Positions 8,259 through 13,743 of a stretch of DNA of 13,948 nucleotides are shown here, piece by piece (position 1 is the stretch's first letter; every line of letters starts with the position of its first letter). Under the pieces are notes generated by a model, which saw only the letters and a list, made by a program, of their open reading frames with translations, did not search any database and had not been told where the DNA came from. Position numbers and translations under genes: made by a program. The DNA comes from RGIG8597 sp050872545 (GTDB taxonomy: Bacteria > Spirochaetota > GWE2-31-10). The stretch spans positions 1 through 13,948 of the forward strand of contig JBNMHA010000057.1 of the NCBI GenBank assembly GCA_050872545.1. The letters run 5' to 3'.

Positions 8259-8563
8259 CTACAAAAATTTTCTTTCATCCATTCTGGAATAAAGGATTCG
8301 CCGTACTTACATAACATCACCGATAACAACGTACCATATCGTATAATTACCAACATTAATTCTGCGATAATCTAATTCTCGTTTTTTTGATGACTGCCAA
8401 ACTGCGTATGCCTCTGGATTTTCCAGTCTCTTTAAAATAGCATTCTCAATCTTTGAAAGAATATTTTCAGCAGCAATAGAATTCTTGAGAATATTTTGAG
8501 TATAAACTGCAATTTCTATTAAATCTTCTTTAGCAAGAGGGAGATACCTTAATTATAAACCAT
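8259..8563 (-). pseudogene. ParE/RelE-family toxin, frameshifted and with a stop codon
   Basis: The ATG at 8563 directly follows the antitoxin stop. It reads MVYN and then TAA. If one T is restored after codon 4, the frame continues LRYLPLAKEDLIEIAVYTQN and later YRRINVGNYTIWYVVIGDVM. A second stop (TAA, where family members have a codon such as GAA) interrupts it just before VRRILYSRMD. Repaired length is about 101 residues, normal for ParE/RelE ribonuclease or gyrase-poison toxins. The conserved features are an N-terminal YLPLAKEDLxEI helix, the YRRI/xVGNYxIxYVV strands and the closing VRRILYxRxD. Two independent lesions make this a genuine pseudogene and not a sequencing slip. It is too broken to appear as one open frame. 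Confidence 0.85.
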
Positions 8564-8803
8564 TTACTTTATTGCAATTTGTGAACGTGCAGCAGAAAAA
8601 ACTTCTTCGTGTGAAAAACGGACAGAATTTTCTTTTACTTGCAAATCAGCTTCATCCAATTTTAATTCAATATTTTCGGAAACAATATTTTCAAATTCCG
8701 CAAATTTTGCCTTCAACTTGAGATATGTGACAAAGTCTTCAAGTTCATCAATATATTCTTTTGGAAGAGTTTTTATTTCTTTTTCTAAAACTTCATAAGA
8801 CAT
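8564..8803 (-). CDS. DUF2281/VapB-like antitoxin of the ParE module
   Basis: 79 residues from the ATG at 8803. This start is preferred to the one 12 bases upstream because GGAGG lies 5 bases before it, and the upstream ATG overlaps that site. The N-terminal SYEVLEKEIKTLPKEYIDEL then DFVTYLKLK matches the 'ExIxxLPEEYxxEVxDFIxxLKxK' segment of DUF2281/VapB-like antitoxins. The C-terminal half is acidic and then ends SHEEVFSAARS, a plausible toxin-binding tail. The stop is immediately followed by the toxin start codon, the usual antitoxin-first arrangement. The frame is intact while its toxin is dead. Such antitoxins normally repress their own promoter. Confidence 0.78.
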   Translation of the reverse strand: MSYEVLEKEIKTLPKEYIDELEDFVTYLKLKAKFAEFENIVSENIELKLDEADLQVKENSVRFSHEEVFSAARSQIAIK

Positions 8804-8832
8804 ACTAACCTCCATAACAAGAATCTATACAA

Positions 8833-8861
8833 AATATAGCATAAGATTTTGAATTTGTACA
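8833..8861 (-). promoter_or_regulatory. Promoter of the DUF2281/ParE module with TTTGTACAAA palindrome
   Basis: TGTACA (8856-8861) and TATATT (8833-8838) on the minus strand are 17 bp apart. The -35 lies within a perfect 10-bp palindrome, TTTGTACAAA (8854-8863), a likely operator for the antitoxin. The same two hexamers at the same spacing occur before the DUF1778 gene. Confidence 0.6.
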
Positions 8862-8888
8862 AAAACTAATATTCCCTTTCCTAACCAT

Positions 8889-8945
8889 AAAACACAAGTC
8901 ATCCCGTAACTACTCCACAGTCTTAGTCCGTGTATTTTTTGGACA
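8889..8945 (-). repeat. Inter-module repeat, copy B
   Basis: 8889-8916 is the 26/28 partner of copy C. The adjoining minus-strand bases read MSKKYTD and then, after an apparent loss of about 10 bases relative to copy A, the equivalent of KTVE-stop (8912-8910). It therefore aligns with copy A (HKKYADYLDFKIVE-stop). It sits between the GNAT remnant and the DUF2281 promoter. Confidence 0.6.
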
Positions 8946-8988
8946 TAAATTTGATTATTTGCAACAAATTTAAATGGCTCAAAAAAAG

Positions 8989-9496
8989 TTATCCTTGCAT
9001 TGCCTTTCTAACAGTATCAACCAAAATAAAATAAGATAAATCTTCATCAAAAAACTTATGAAAACCATAATGCTCATAAAAGCTTTTTGAAGTTTCTTTG
9101 GCATCCACAATGATAAAATATAATCCCGTTACATCTGCAACATGAATCGCCTTTATAAAAGCCTGAGCTAAAAGCCATTTTCCAATTCCCCTTCCTTTTA
9201 AGCCTTTATTAACCGCAAGCCGTGCAATTCTTAATGCAGGAATAGGATATTTTGGCAATTTTCCCCTGAAATCATCAGGAATTTCTTGATACGCAACTTG
9301 TGCCGTTGCCAATGTAAAATGCTATTTGGTTATTTTCATCCAATGCAACGAATGTTTTTCCAATGCCAAACTCGTCATTCTTTAGTGCATACCGTGAAAG
9401 AAATTCATTCAAGGCTTCAACTTCACAATTGAATTTTTTAAGGGCAGATTTCGGACTTATTTCTTTTACCGAAACTAATTTTAATTCGCTGGTCAT
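8989..9496 (-). pseudogene. TacT-like GNAT acetyltransferase toxin, frameshifted
   Basis: The first frame (start 9496) reads TSELKLVSVKEISPKSALKK and on to FVALDENNQIAFY, then runs out of register. From about 9312 another frame continues LATAQVAYQEIPDDFRGKLP to the end at 8989. The family text QIxxYxTLATAQVAY would join if two bases were restored near 9313 (or one removed). Both halves together give about 169 residues, normal for TacT-type toxins, which acetylate the amino group of charged tRNAs and stop translation. The acetyl-CoA loop GLKGRGIGKWLL and the late SFYEHYGF with the usual catalytic Tyr are present in the second half, so only the shift inactivates it. The start overlaps the antitoxin stop as ATGA. 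A programmed shift is possible but I see no slippery site. Confidence 0.85.
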
Positions 9497-9747
9497 TTGA
9501 ATAAACCTTTTAAAGCCTCGTTTGGCTCCGGCGGATTATCAAGCAGATTCATGACTAAATCTCTATCCCGATTGGAAAGCGCAAGCGTTTCATTTTCAGC
9601 TAAATCAAGTTGAGCCTGATTCAATGAAGTTGCAAGAATATATGACGAAAGAGAAATGTGTTTAAGTTCCGCAGCTCGTTCAAGAAGTGATTTCTGAGTT
9701 GAATTTGCCCTAAGGTCAATCCGTACGTCTTTCAATGCAACTGCCAT
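9493..9747 (-). CDS. TacA-like DUF1778 ribbon-helix-helix antitoxin
   Basis: 84 residues from the ATG at 9747, chosen because GGAGG lies 7 bases ahead; a longer frame to 9804 would start within the promoter. MAVALKDVRIDLRANSTQKS, then LLERAAELKHISLSSYILAT, is the DUF1778 ribbon-helix-helix DNA-binding part. The tail ETLALSNRDRDLVMNLLDNP then PPEPNEALKGLF is the toxin-neutralising extension (RDxxxxxxLxxPPxPNxxLxxL pattern). The protein binds the GNAT toxin and the module's own promoter. The gene overlaps the toxin start by ATGA. It is intact although the toxin is not. Confidence 0.92.
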   Translation of the reverse strand: MAVALKDVRIDLRANSTQKSLLERAAELKHISLSSYILATSLNQAQLDLAENETLALSNRDRDLVMNLLDNPPEPNEALKGLFK

Positions 9748-9766
9748 AATAGTACCTCCAGAAGCT

Positions 9767-9795
9767 AATATAATACAATGTACGGTATTTGTACA
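9767..9795 (-). promoter_or_regulatory. Promoter and operator of the TacA/TacT module
   Basis: TGTACA (9790-9795) and TATATT (9767-9772) on the minus strand are 17 bp apart. An inverted repeat, TGTAC-7 bases-GTACA (9779-9795), covers the -35 and spacer and is a likely site for the ribbon-helix-helix antitoxin. Confidence 0.6.
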
Positions 9796-9820
9796 CACAT
9801 TCATAAAAGCAAATGATTCT

Positions 9821-9994
9821 TCAAAATCTACTCCACAATCTTGAAATCCAGATAGTCCGCGTACTTTTTGTGCATGAGGCAGTTTTCAGCGCATCGTCAA
9901 TTTCTTTTATCGAGCTTCCCTGCGCGTCAAGCTCAATTCCGGCTTCATTCAATAAATCGTGCACCCATAAATCTGTTGCGACTTCTTTTTTCAT
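9821..9994 (-). pseudogene. Remnant of a restriction-modification gene (5' end joined to a foreign 3' end)
   Basis: A 57-codon frame from the ATG at 9994. Residues 2-40 read KKEVATDLWVHDLLNEAGIE, then LDAQGSSIKEIDDALKTAS. This is the N-terminus I know from large restriction-methylase proteins, where it continues KKGTGKxGFPEY and then a nuclease-like VxDFLxVIEDK. Here the match stops at ALKTAS and the frame runs out as nonsense. One base out of register, the same DNA reads MHKKYADYLDFKIVE-stop, a natural-looking C-terminus. I infer a deletion that fused the start of the gene to the end of the same or another gene. Recognition of the family is from memory and should be searched. Confidence 0.55.
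9828..9874 (-). repeat. Inter-module repeat, copy A
   Basis: On the minus strand this encodes MHKKYADYLDFKIVE and the stop at 9830-9828. It aligns with copies B and C over the coding tail and GTGGAGTAG, but the 3' flank differs from the near-identical flanks of B and C. It overlaps the end of the restriction-modification remnant and precedes the TacA promoter. Confidence 0.5.
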
Positions 9995-10021
9995 ATACTC
10001 TTTTCTTTATGTTGTAAAAAT

Positions 10022-10068
10022 AAGTATTTTGTAACTATCACTCTGTTATTATGAGTATCGAAATACTT
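10022..10068. promoter_or_regulatory. Inverted repeats in the divergent region before the XRE gene
   Basis: AAGTATTT (10022-10029) and AAATACTT (10061-10068) are perfect inverted copies 31 bases apart. A tighter AGTAT-4-ATACT (10054-10067) overlaps the right arm. These lie between the divergent restriction-modification remnant and the XRE gene and could be operators for the regulator. The rest of 9995-10121 shows only the -10 box described separately. Confidence 0.3.
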
Positions 10069-10109
10069 CCACTCATCTTAACCACATTTTTTCAATAGAA
10101 AACCTAACT

Positions 10110-10115
10110 TATACT
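10110..10115 (+). promoter_or_regulatory. -10 box of the XRE regulator
   Basis: TATACT, ending six bases before the ATG at 10122, with no Shine-Dalgarno sequence. This is the same geometry as the DUF3791 gene and implies a leaderless message. No good -35 is seen. Confidence 0.45.
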
Positions 10116-10121
10116 GAGTAC

Positions 10122-10394
10122 ATGAAAAATTTTAAGGATGAATTTATTCAAAATATGAAATATTACAGAGAAGTAAACAAAGTCTCGCAAGCTAAATTGG
10201 CTGAATTATGCGATTGCGGAACCGGAACTATTGGTTTTATTGAATCAGGCAGGCAATTTCCGTCATTTGATTTGCTTTTCAGAATATCAGAAGTTCTGAA
10301 TGTTCATCCGGCTGATTTATTTTTACGTGATGCTTCTAAAACAAAACAGCAACCGGGAAAACTTTTAAAAGAGGAGGCTTTTTGCCCAAATTAA
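10122..10394 (+). CDS. XRE-family helix-turn-helix regulator
   Basis: 90 residues. Residues about 9-67 are a Cro/C1-type HTH: NMKYYREVNKVSQAKLAELC, a recognition helix around CGTGTIGFIESGRQFPS, then DLLFRISEVLNVHPADLFL. A 20-residue Lys-rich tail follows. The size and layout are those of single-domain controller proteins of restriction-modification systems and of phage or TA repressors. It stands alone on the plus strand, divergent from the restriction-modification remnant, which fits a former controller (C) protein. There is no ribosome site before the ATG. An orphan regulator of other targets is equally possible. Confidence 0.85.
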   Translation: MKNFKDEFIQNMKYYREVNKVSQAKLAELCDCGTGTIGFIESGRQFPSFDLLFRISEVLNVHPADLFLRDASKTKQQPGKLLKEEAFCPN

Positions 10395-10423
10395 CAATTT
10401 CATTGAAAAACATTATTTGGAAT

Positions 10424-10468
10424 AAAAAAAGCTGCCCCTTGCAAAGTTTCGACAACTTCCGGGACAGC
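10424..10468 (-). terminator. Rho-independent terminator of the chemoreceptor gene
   Basis: On the minus strand GCTGTCCC (10468-10461) pairs with GGGGCAGC (10438-10431) through 8 bp including one G-U pair, with an inner AAGTT/AACTT stem, and is followed by seven T residues (10430-10424). It begins 16 bases after the receptor stop. On the plus strand it may also serve the XRE gene, but with a C-A mismatch and a weak T tail. Confidence 0.85.
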
Positions 10469-10483
10469 ATTTTCAACTAAAGT

Positions 10484-12379
10484 TTAGGAAAGAGTGAATG
10501 ACGCAATTTCAGTTTCAAGCCCTTCTATACCTTTCAGGTTTTCTTCCGATGAAACTTGAATGCTGCCAATAGACTCTTTAATTTCCATTATATTTCCGGA
10601 CATCTTATCCATGTTTTCATTTATTCTGCCCGACATTTCATCAAGTTTTTTCATTTTGTCTGCAATTACTTTTCCGTCCAAAAGCATATTTTTGGAACCG
10701 GAACGAATATTATTCATTGACGCATTTATATTTCTTATTGCATCAAGAACCTGTTGATTTTCGGCTGACTGCTTTGTCATTGCATCCATTATGATTTTTT
10801 CCTGATTATGAACTGTTTGCGCAAGCTCGTAAATACTGTCAAACTTCTTTTGAACATCCTTAGTATTTTCAGATACAAGCTCAATTGAAGATGAAAGATT
10901 TTTCAAACTATCATTTATATTGCGCCCCTGTTTGTTTGACTGTTCGGCAAGTTTGCGAATCTCGCTTGCAACTACAGCAAAACCTTTTCCGGCTTCACCG
11001 GCATGTGCCGATTCGATAGCTGCATTCATTGCCAAAAGATTAGTTTGTTCAGCAATATTTTGAATGATTGTACTTGCTTCAAGAAGTGACGCAGACTGCT
11101 GTATTATTTGTTCCGAAAGAGTTACCGCATCATCAACAGATTTACGACCTTCATCGGAGGCCTGTCCGAGCGAATCTACCGATTCCGTATTTTTCTCAAG
11201 AATATTTGTAACATTGTGAATACCAGTAACCATTTCTTCAATAGCCGCAGAAGATTGACTTATACCTGTAGCCTGCGATTCTATATCTACATTTAAACTC
11301 TGTATTTTTCCTATAATGTTATTTACCGAATTGTTGACTTGAACTACTTCATTAGCCTGATTATCAAGCGATTGCAAAACGTCATCTACACCGGAAGCAA
11401 TTCCACGCATTTTATTGTCAATATTCGACATTTCCTTAGAAAGTGCCATTGCGTTTTCATCGGTAGAGTGAATTTCATTTTTAAAGTCTTTAAACAAGTT
11501 ATTGGCTGTTTTGGTAAAGTCATTTATATTCGCAGCAAGTACTCCGAGTTCAGATCTCATTGTTATAGGAATGTGTGCATCTGCATAATTTTTTTTCGAC
11601 AGCAAATCGGTAACTCCTACTATTTGCTTCACAATTTTGGTAATGTCTTGCGTAAGTATGTATATTGAAACAAATGCAAACGCCGTTATAAAAATGGAAG
11701 CAGGCGCAACTTTCGTCTTCAGCAGTACAGAAACGCCAAGCTGCTGATTTGCAGGAACATAAAAAATTGCTTCTATCATAAAAACAATAGATGCCAAACT
11801 GAAAAGGCTTACAAGAGAATTTCTTGCGGCAAGAGGAAGCGAAATATTTTCCTTATCAAACGGAAGCCAAGAAAGACTTGCTTCCAAACTTTTGATAAAC
11901 AATATTCCGAAAATCATTGAAAATACAAAAACAAGGCTTATCTGCAACGCAAAGAAAAAATATTTGCAGCTTGCTTCACCGAATGAGCTTAGTTTCAACC
12001 CAAATTTACCTACTTTATAAGGCGTTGCTATTGCAATTAAAACATACAAAACAATCGCAGAAGAGGCAGAAAACAGCTCCATCGAACGAATAGATTTGGT
12101 GACTCTTCCAAAACTTTCTTTTGAGCCGTTATAGTCATTTATCGTTTTTTTGAAAATATTCCAAGAAACAATAGGAATTATAAAAATCAGCAAAAACAGG
12201 AATAAAATCGGCGTATTGCCAACATAAAGCGGAATAATTTCACTATATTTAATACCATTTAACAGTACACAAAAAATTCCGTTCAGCAGAAAAGGAACAG
12301 TATAAAGCAACATAAGAAATATAAAACAGCTTTTTGGAAATTCGGCTTTTGTGCCGATAGTCATATTTTTTTCCGGCAT
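10484..12379 (-). CDS. Methyl-accepting chemotaxis protein with six-helix membrane sensor
   Basis: 631 residues; AGGAG lies 6 bases before the ATG. Six hydrophobic segments at about 17-42, 54-74, 100-118, 139-163, 189-208 and 227-246 fill the N-terminal half, with only short loops, so there is no periplasmic Cache or four-helix sensor domain. A HAMP-like linker spans about 247-300. The cytoplasmic coiled coil follows, with the conserved hairpin tip at 440-482 (IAEQTNLLAMNAAIESAHAG, then EAGKGFAVVASEIRKLAEQ). This tip binds CheW and CheA in the polar receptor array. Gln/Glu-rich heptads on both sides offer methylation sites. No C-terminal CheR-tethering pentapeptide is seen. A membrane-embedded sensor suggests response to membrane state, energy status or a hydrophobic ligand; this is inference. 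The gene is monocistronic, with its own promoter and terminator. Confidence 0.95.
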   Translation of the reverse strand: MPEKNMTIGTKAEFPKSCFIFLMLLYTVPFLLNGIFCVLLNGIKYSEIIPLYVGNTPILFLFLLIFIIPIVSWNIFKKTINDYNGSKESFGRVTKSIRSMELFSASSAIVLYVLIAIATPYKVGKFGLKLSSFGEASCKYFFFALQISLVFVFSMIFGILFIKSLEASLSWLPFDKENISLPLAARNSLVSLFSLASIVFMIEAIFYVPANQQLGVSVLLKTKVAPASIFITAFAFVSIYILTQDITKIVKQIVGVTDLLSKKNYADAHIPITMRSELGVLAANINDFTKTANNLFKDFKNEIHSTDENAMALSKEMSNIDNKMRGIASGVDDVLQSLDNQANEVVQVNNSVNNIIGKIQSLNVDIESQATGISQSSAAIEEMVTGIHNVTNILEKNTESVDSLGQASDEGRKSVDDAVTLSEQIIQQSASLLEASTIIQNIAEQTNLLAMNAAIESAHAGEAGKGFAVVASEIRKLAEQSNKQGRNINDSLKNLSSSIELVSENTKDVQKKFDSIYELAQTVHNQEKIIMDAMTKQSAENQQVLDAIRNINASMNNIRSGSKNMLLDGKVIADKMKKLDEMSGRINENMDKMSGNIMEIKESIGSIQVSSEENLKGIEGLETEIASFTLS

Positions 12380-12380
12380 T

Positions 12381-12411
12381 TTATGCTCCTAAAATTAAAA
12401 TTAGAGCATAA
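12381..12411 (-). promoter_or_regulatory. Inverted repeat over the chemoreceptor ribosome-binding site
   Basis: TTATGCTC and GAGCATAA are perfect 8-bp inverted arms around a 15-base AT-rich loop, ending just before the ATG. On the minus strand the right arm contains the GAG of the AGGAG ribosome site. If transcribed it would hide that site; if transcription starts inside it, it is more likely a DNA operator. Confidence 0.5.
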
Positions 12412-12439
12412 TATTATATTATTTTTATACTGATTGCAA
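12411..12439 (-). promoter_or_regulatory. Promoter of the chemoreceptor gene
   Basis: TTGCAA (12434-12439) and TAATAT (12411-12416) on the minus strand are 17 bp apart; an overlapping TATAAT (12413-12418) is at 15 bp. Confidence 0.5.
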
Positions 12440-12493
12440 ATGTATTTCAGTTACAAGCTCTGCTTGACCAACTGCCGACAGCTAACGCAATCG

Positions 12494-12499
12494 TATAAT
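12494..12499 (+). promoter_or_regulatory. Candidate -10 box of ldhA
   Basis: Perfect TATAAT, 62 bases before the ldhA start. TTGACC (12464-12469) is too far (24 bp) to be a normal -35 for it, so the pair is uncertain. Confidence 0.4.
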
Positions 12500-12561
12500 A
12501 AAAGTATTATTTCTGCCCATTAAAAATTGTCATCTTAAATTAAAAAACGGAGGATACCAAA

Positions 12562-13554
12562 ATGAGAATAGCTTTTTATGACACAAGAACTTACGACAAA
12601 GCCGCTTTCTGTATGCAGAACAAAAACTTCCGATACACCATTGATTTTTTTGATTTCAGACTTAATGAAAAAACTGCACTAGCTTCAAAAGATTACGATG
12701 CGGTGTGTGTTTTTGTAAATGACAATTTGGACAGCAAAGTAATTAACGTGCTGATGTCAAACGGAGTAAAGCTCATTCTTCTGCGAAGTGCCGGTTTTAA
12801 TAATGTGGATTTAACTGCGGCAAAGGAAGCCGGCATTGCGGTTTTAAGAGTTCCGGCGTATTCTCCATATTCTGTTGCGGAACATGCGGCAGCTCTTCTG
12901 CTGACACTTACACGTAAAATTCCACAGGCATATTTGAGAACCAGAAGCGGAAATTTTACACTGGATGGGCTTACCGGGCGCAATTTGCACGGACTTACAG
13001 CCGGCATTTTAGGCACGGGAAAAATCGGCAAAGTTATGGCTGAAATACTTGCCGGCTTCGGAATGAATATTGTTCTGTACGATGCTTATCCGGACAAGGA
13101 CTGGGCAGCGTCAAATAGTTTTTCATATCTGCCGTTAATTGATTTTTTCAAGCAAAGCGATGTAATAAGCTTGCATTGCCCGCTTACAAACAGCACAAAA
13201 CATATTATAAATGAAAATTCACTGAAACTGATAAAGCATGACGCTGTTATTATAAATACCGGACGAGGTGCGCTTATCGATACACATTCGCTTGTAAGGG
13301 CATTGAAACAAGGGAAAATCGGCGGTGCGGCACTTGATGTTTATGAAGAAGAAAGCAGCTATTTTTTTAATGATTGGTCTGCTGATGTAATTCGTGATGA
13401 TGTACTTGCAAGGCTTTTGACATTTCCGAATGTTATAATAACAAGTCATCAGGCATTTCTTACATCAAATGCGCTTAATTCAATTGCAGAAGTTACACTT
13501 ATGAATGCTAAAGCTTTTGAAGAAGGAAAAGAACTTGTTAATCTTGTGGAGTGA
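12562..13554 (+). CDS. ldhA: NAD-dependent D-lactate dehydrogenase (LdhA type)
   Basis: 330 residues, the usual length; GGAGG (12549-12553) lies 8 bases before the ATG. The cytoplasmic enzyme reduces pyruvate to D-lactate with NADH, which regenerates NAD in fermentation. The text tracks E. coli LdhA along its whole length: YDTRTYD, VCVFVNDN, LRSAGFNNVDL, RVPAYSP, the GTGKIG nucleotide loop (151-156) with Asp174 for the adenosine ribose, and SLHCPLT. The catalytic trio is Arg235 (NTGRGALID), Glu264 (DVYEEE) and His296 (SHQAFLT), the same numbers as in lactobacillus D-LDH. A general 2-hydroxyacid dehydrogenase is the alternative, but the FF-DWSADVIRDDVL segment is LdhA-like. It stands alone and is convergent with the SUMF1-type gene across a repeat array. 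Confidence 0.93.
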   Translation: MRIAFYDTRTYDKAAFCMQNKNFRYTIDFFDFRLNEKTALASKDYDAVCVFVNDNLDSKVINVLMSNGVKLILLRSAGFNNVDLTAAKEAGIAVLRVPAYSPYSVAEHAAALLLTLTRKIPQAYLRTRSGNFTLDGLTGRNLHGLTAGILGTGKIGKVMAEILAGFGMNIVLYDAYPDKDWAASNSFSYLPLIDFFKQSDVISLHCPLTNSTKHIINENSLKLIKHDAVIINTGRGALIDTHSLVRALKQGKIGGAALDVYEEESSYFFNDWSADVIRDDVLARLLTFPNVIITSHQAFLTSNALNSIAEVTLMNAKAFEEGKELVNLVE

Positions 13555-13559
13555 CTTTC

Positions 13560-13715
13560 AACGCAAGGGACAGACCCTGATTCCGAAATAGAATACAGGC
13601 ATGGCACTAAGGAAACACAGGGAACAGACCCTGATTCCGAAATAGAATACAGGCATGGCACTAAGAAAACGCAGGGGACAGACCTCAATTCCAAAACAGA
13701 ATACAGGTCTGTCCC
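13560..13715. repeat. 54-bp tandem repeat, REP-like, three units
   Basis: Units start at 13560, 13614 and 13668. Units 1 and 2 differ at about four of 54 positions. Unit 3 shares the first part (GGGACAGACC, then ATTCC and AGAATACAGG) and then diverges into a true palindromic arm. Because 54 is a multiple of three, the minus strand stays open with an 18-residue repeat, which I regard as accidental. The GGGACAGACC/GGTCTGTCCC core resembles REP-type elements mobilised by RAYT transposases; no transposase is in the window. Confidence 0.8.
13675..13715. terminator. Palindrome closing the repeat array, possible bidirectional terminator
   Basis: GGGACAGACCT (13675-13685) and AGGTCTGTCCC (13705-13715) form a perfect 11-bp stem, with an inner ATTC/GAAT pairing in the loop. 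Only three T (plus) or three A follow, so termination may be modest. It lies between convergent ldhA and the SUMF1-type gene. Confidence 0.55.
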
Positions 13716-13743
13716 TTTGTGCTGACGGCTGCTAATTCAAAAT

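Noticed and set aside
8946..8972. TAAATTTG/CAAATTTA stem as terminator of the GNAT gene
   Set aside because: Eight A/T-rich pairs and no T run on the minus strand; too weak to call.
9275..9496. The first GNAT frame as a separate small gene
   Set aside because: Its last residues (GNGTSCVSRNS) are out-of-frame reading of the GNAT text that continues as LATAQVAYQEIP in the other frame.
8154..9874. Integron attC sites between the TA modules
   Set aside because: The same orientation of all modules and known TA cassettes in chromosomal integrons made this attractive. However, no clear pair of GTTRRRY and RYYYAAC boxes with an imperfect palindrome between them could be found in the repeats. Kept only as an alternative to test.
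10560..11668. Plus-strand frames opposite the chemoreceptor (for example 10560-10757, 11339-11668)
   Set aside because: Antisense shadows of the coiled-coil coding region, without ribosome sites or family resemblance.
7733..13570. Short match between 7735 and 13551 (GTGACTT-CAACGCA)
   Set aside because: About 14 bases with a one-base gap, no further similarity around it; likely chance in an AT-rich window.
13449..13694. Minus-strand open frame with an 18-residue repeat (VPCLYSISESGS)
   Set aside because: It is the translation of the 54-bp tandem repeat and runs into ldhA; the repeat length being a multiple of three keeps it open. No ribosome site or signal peptide.
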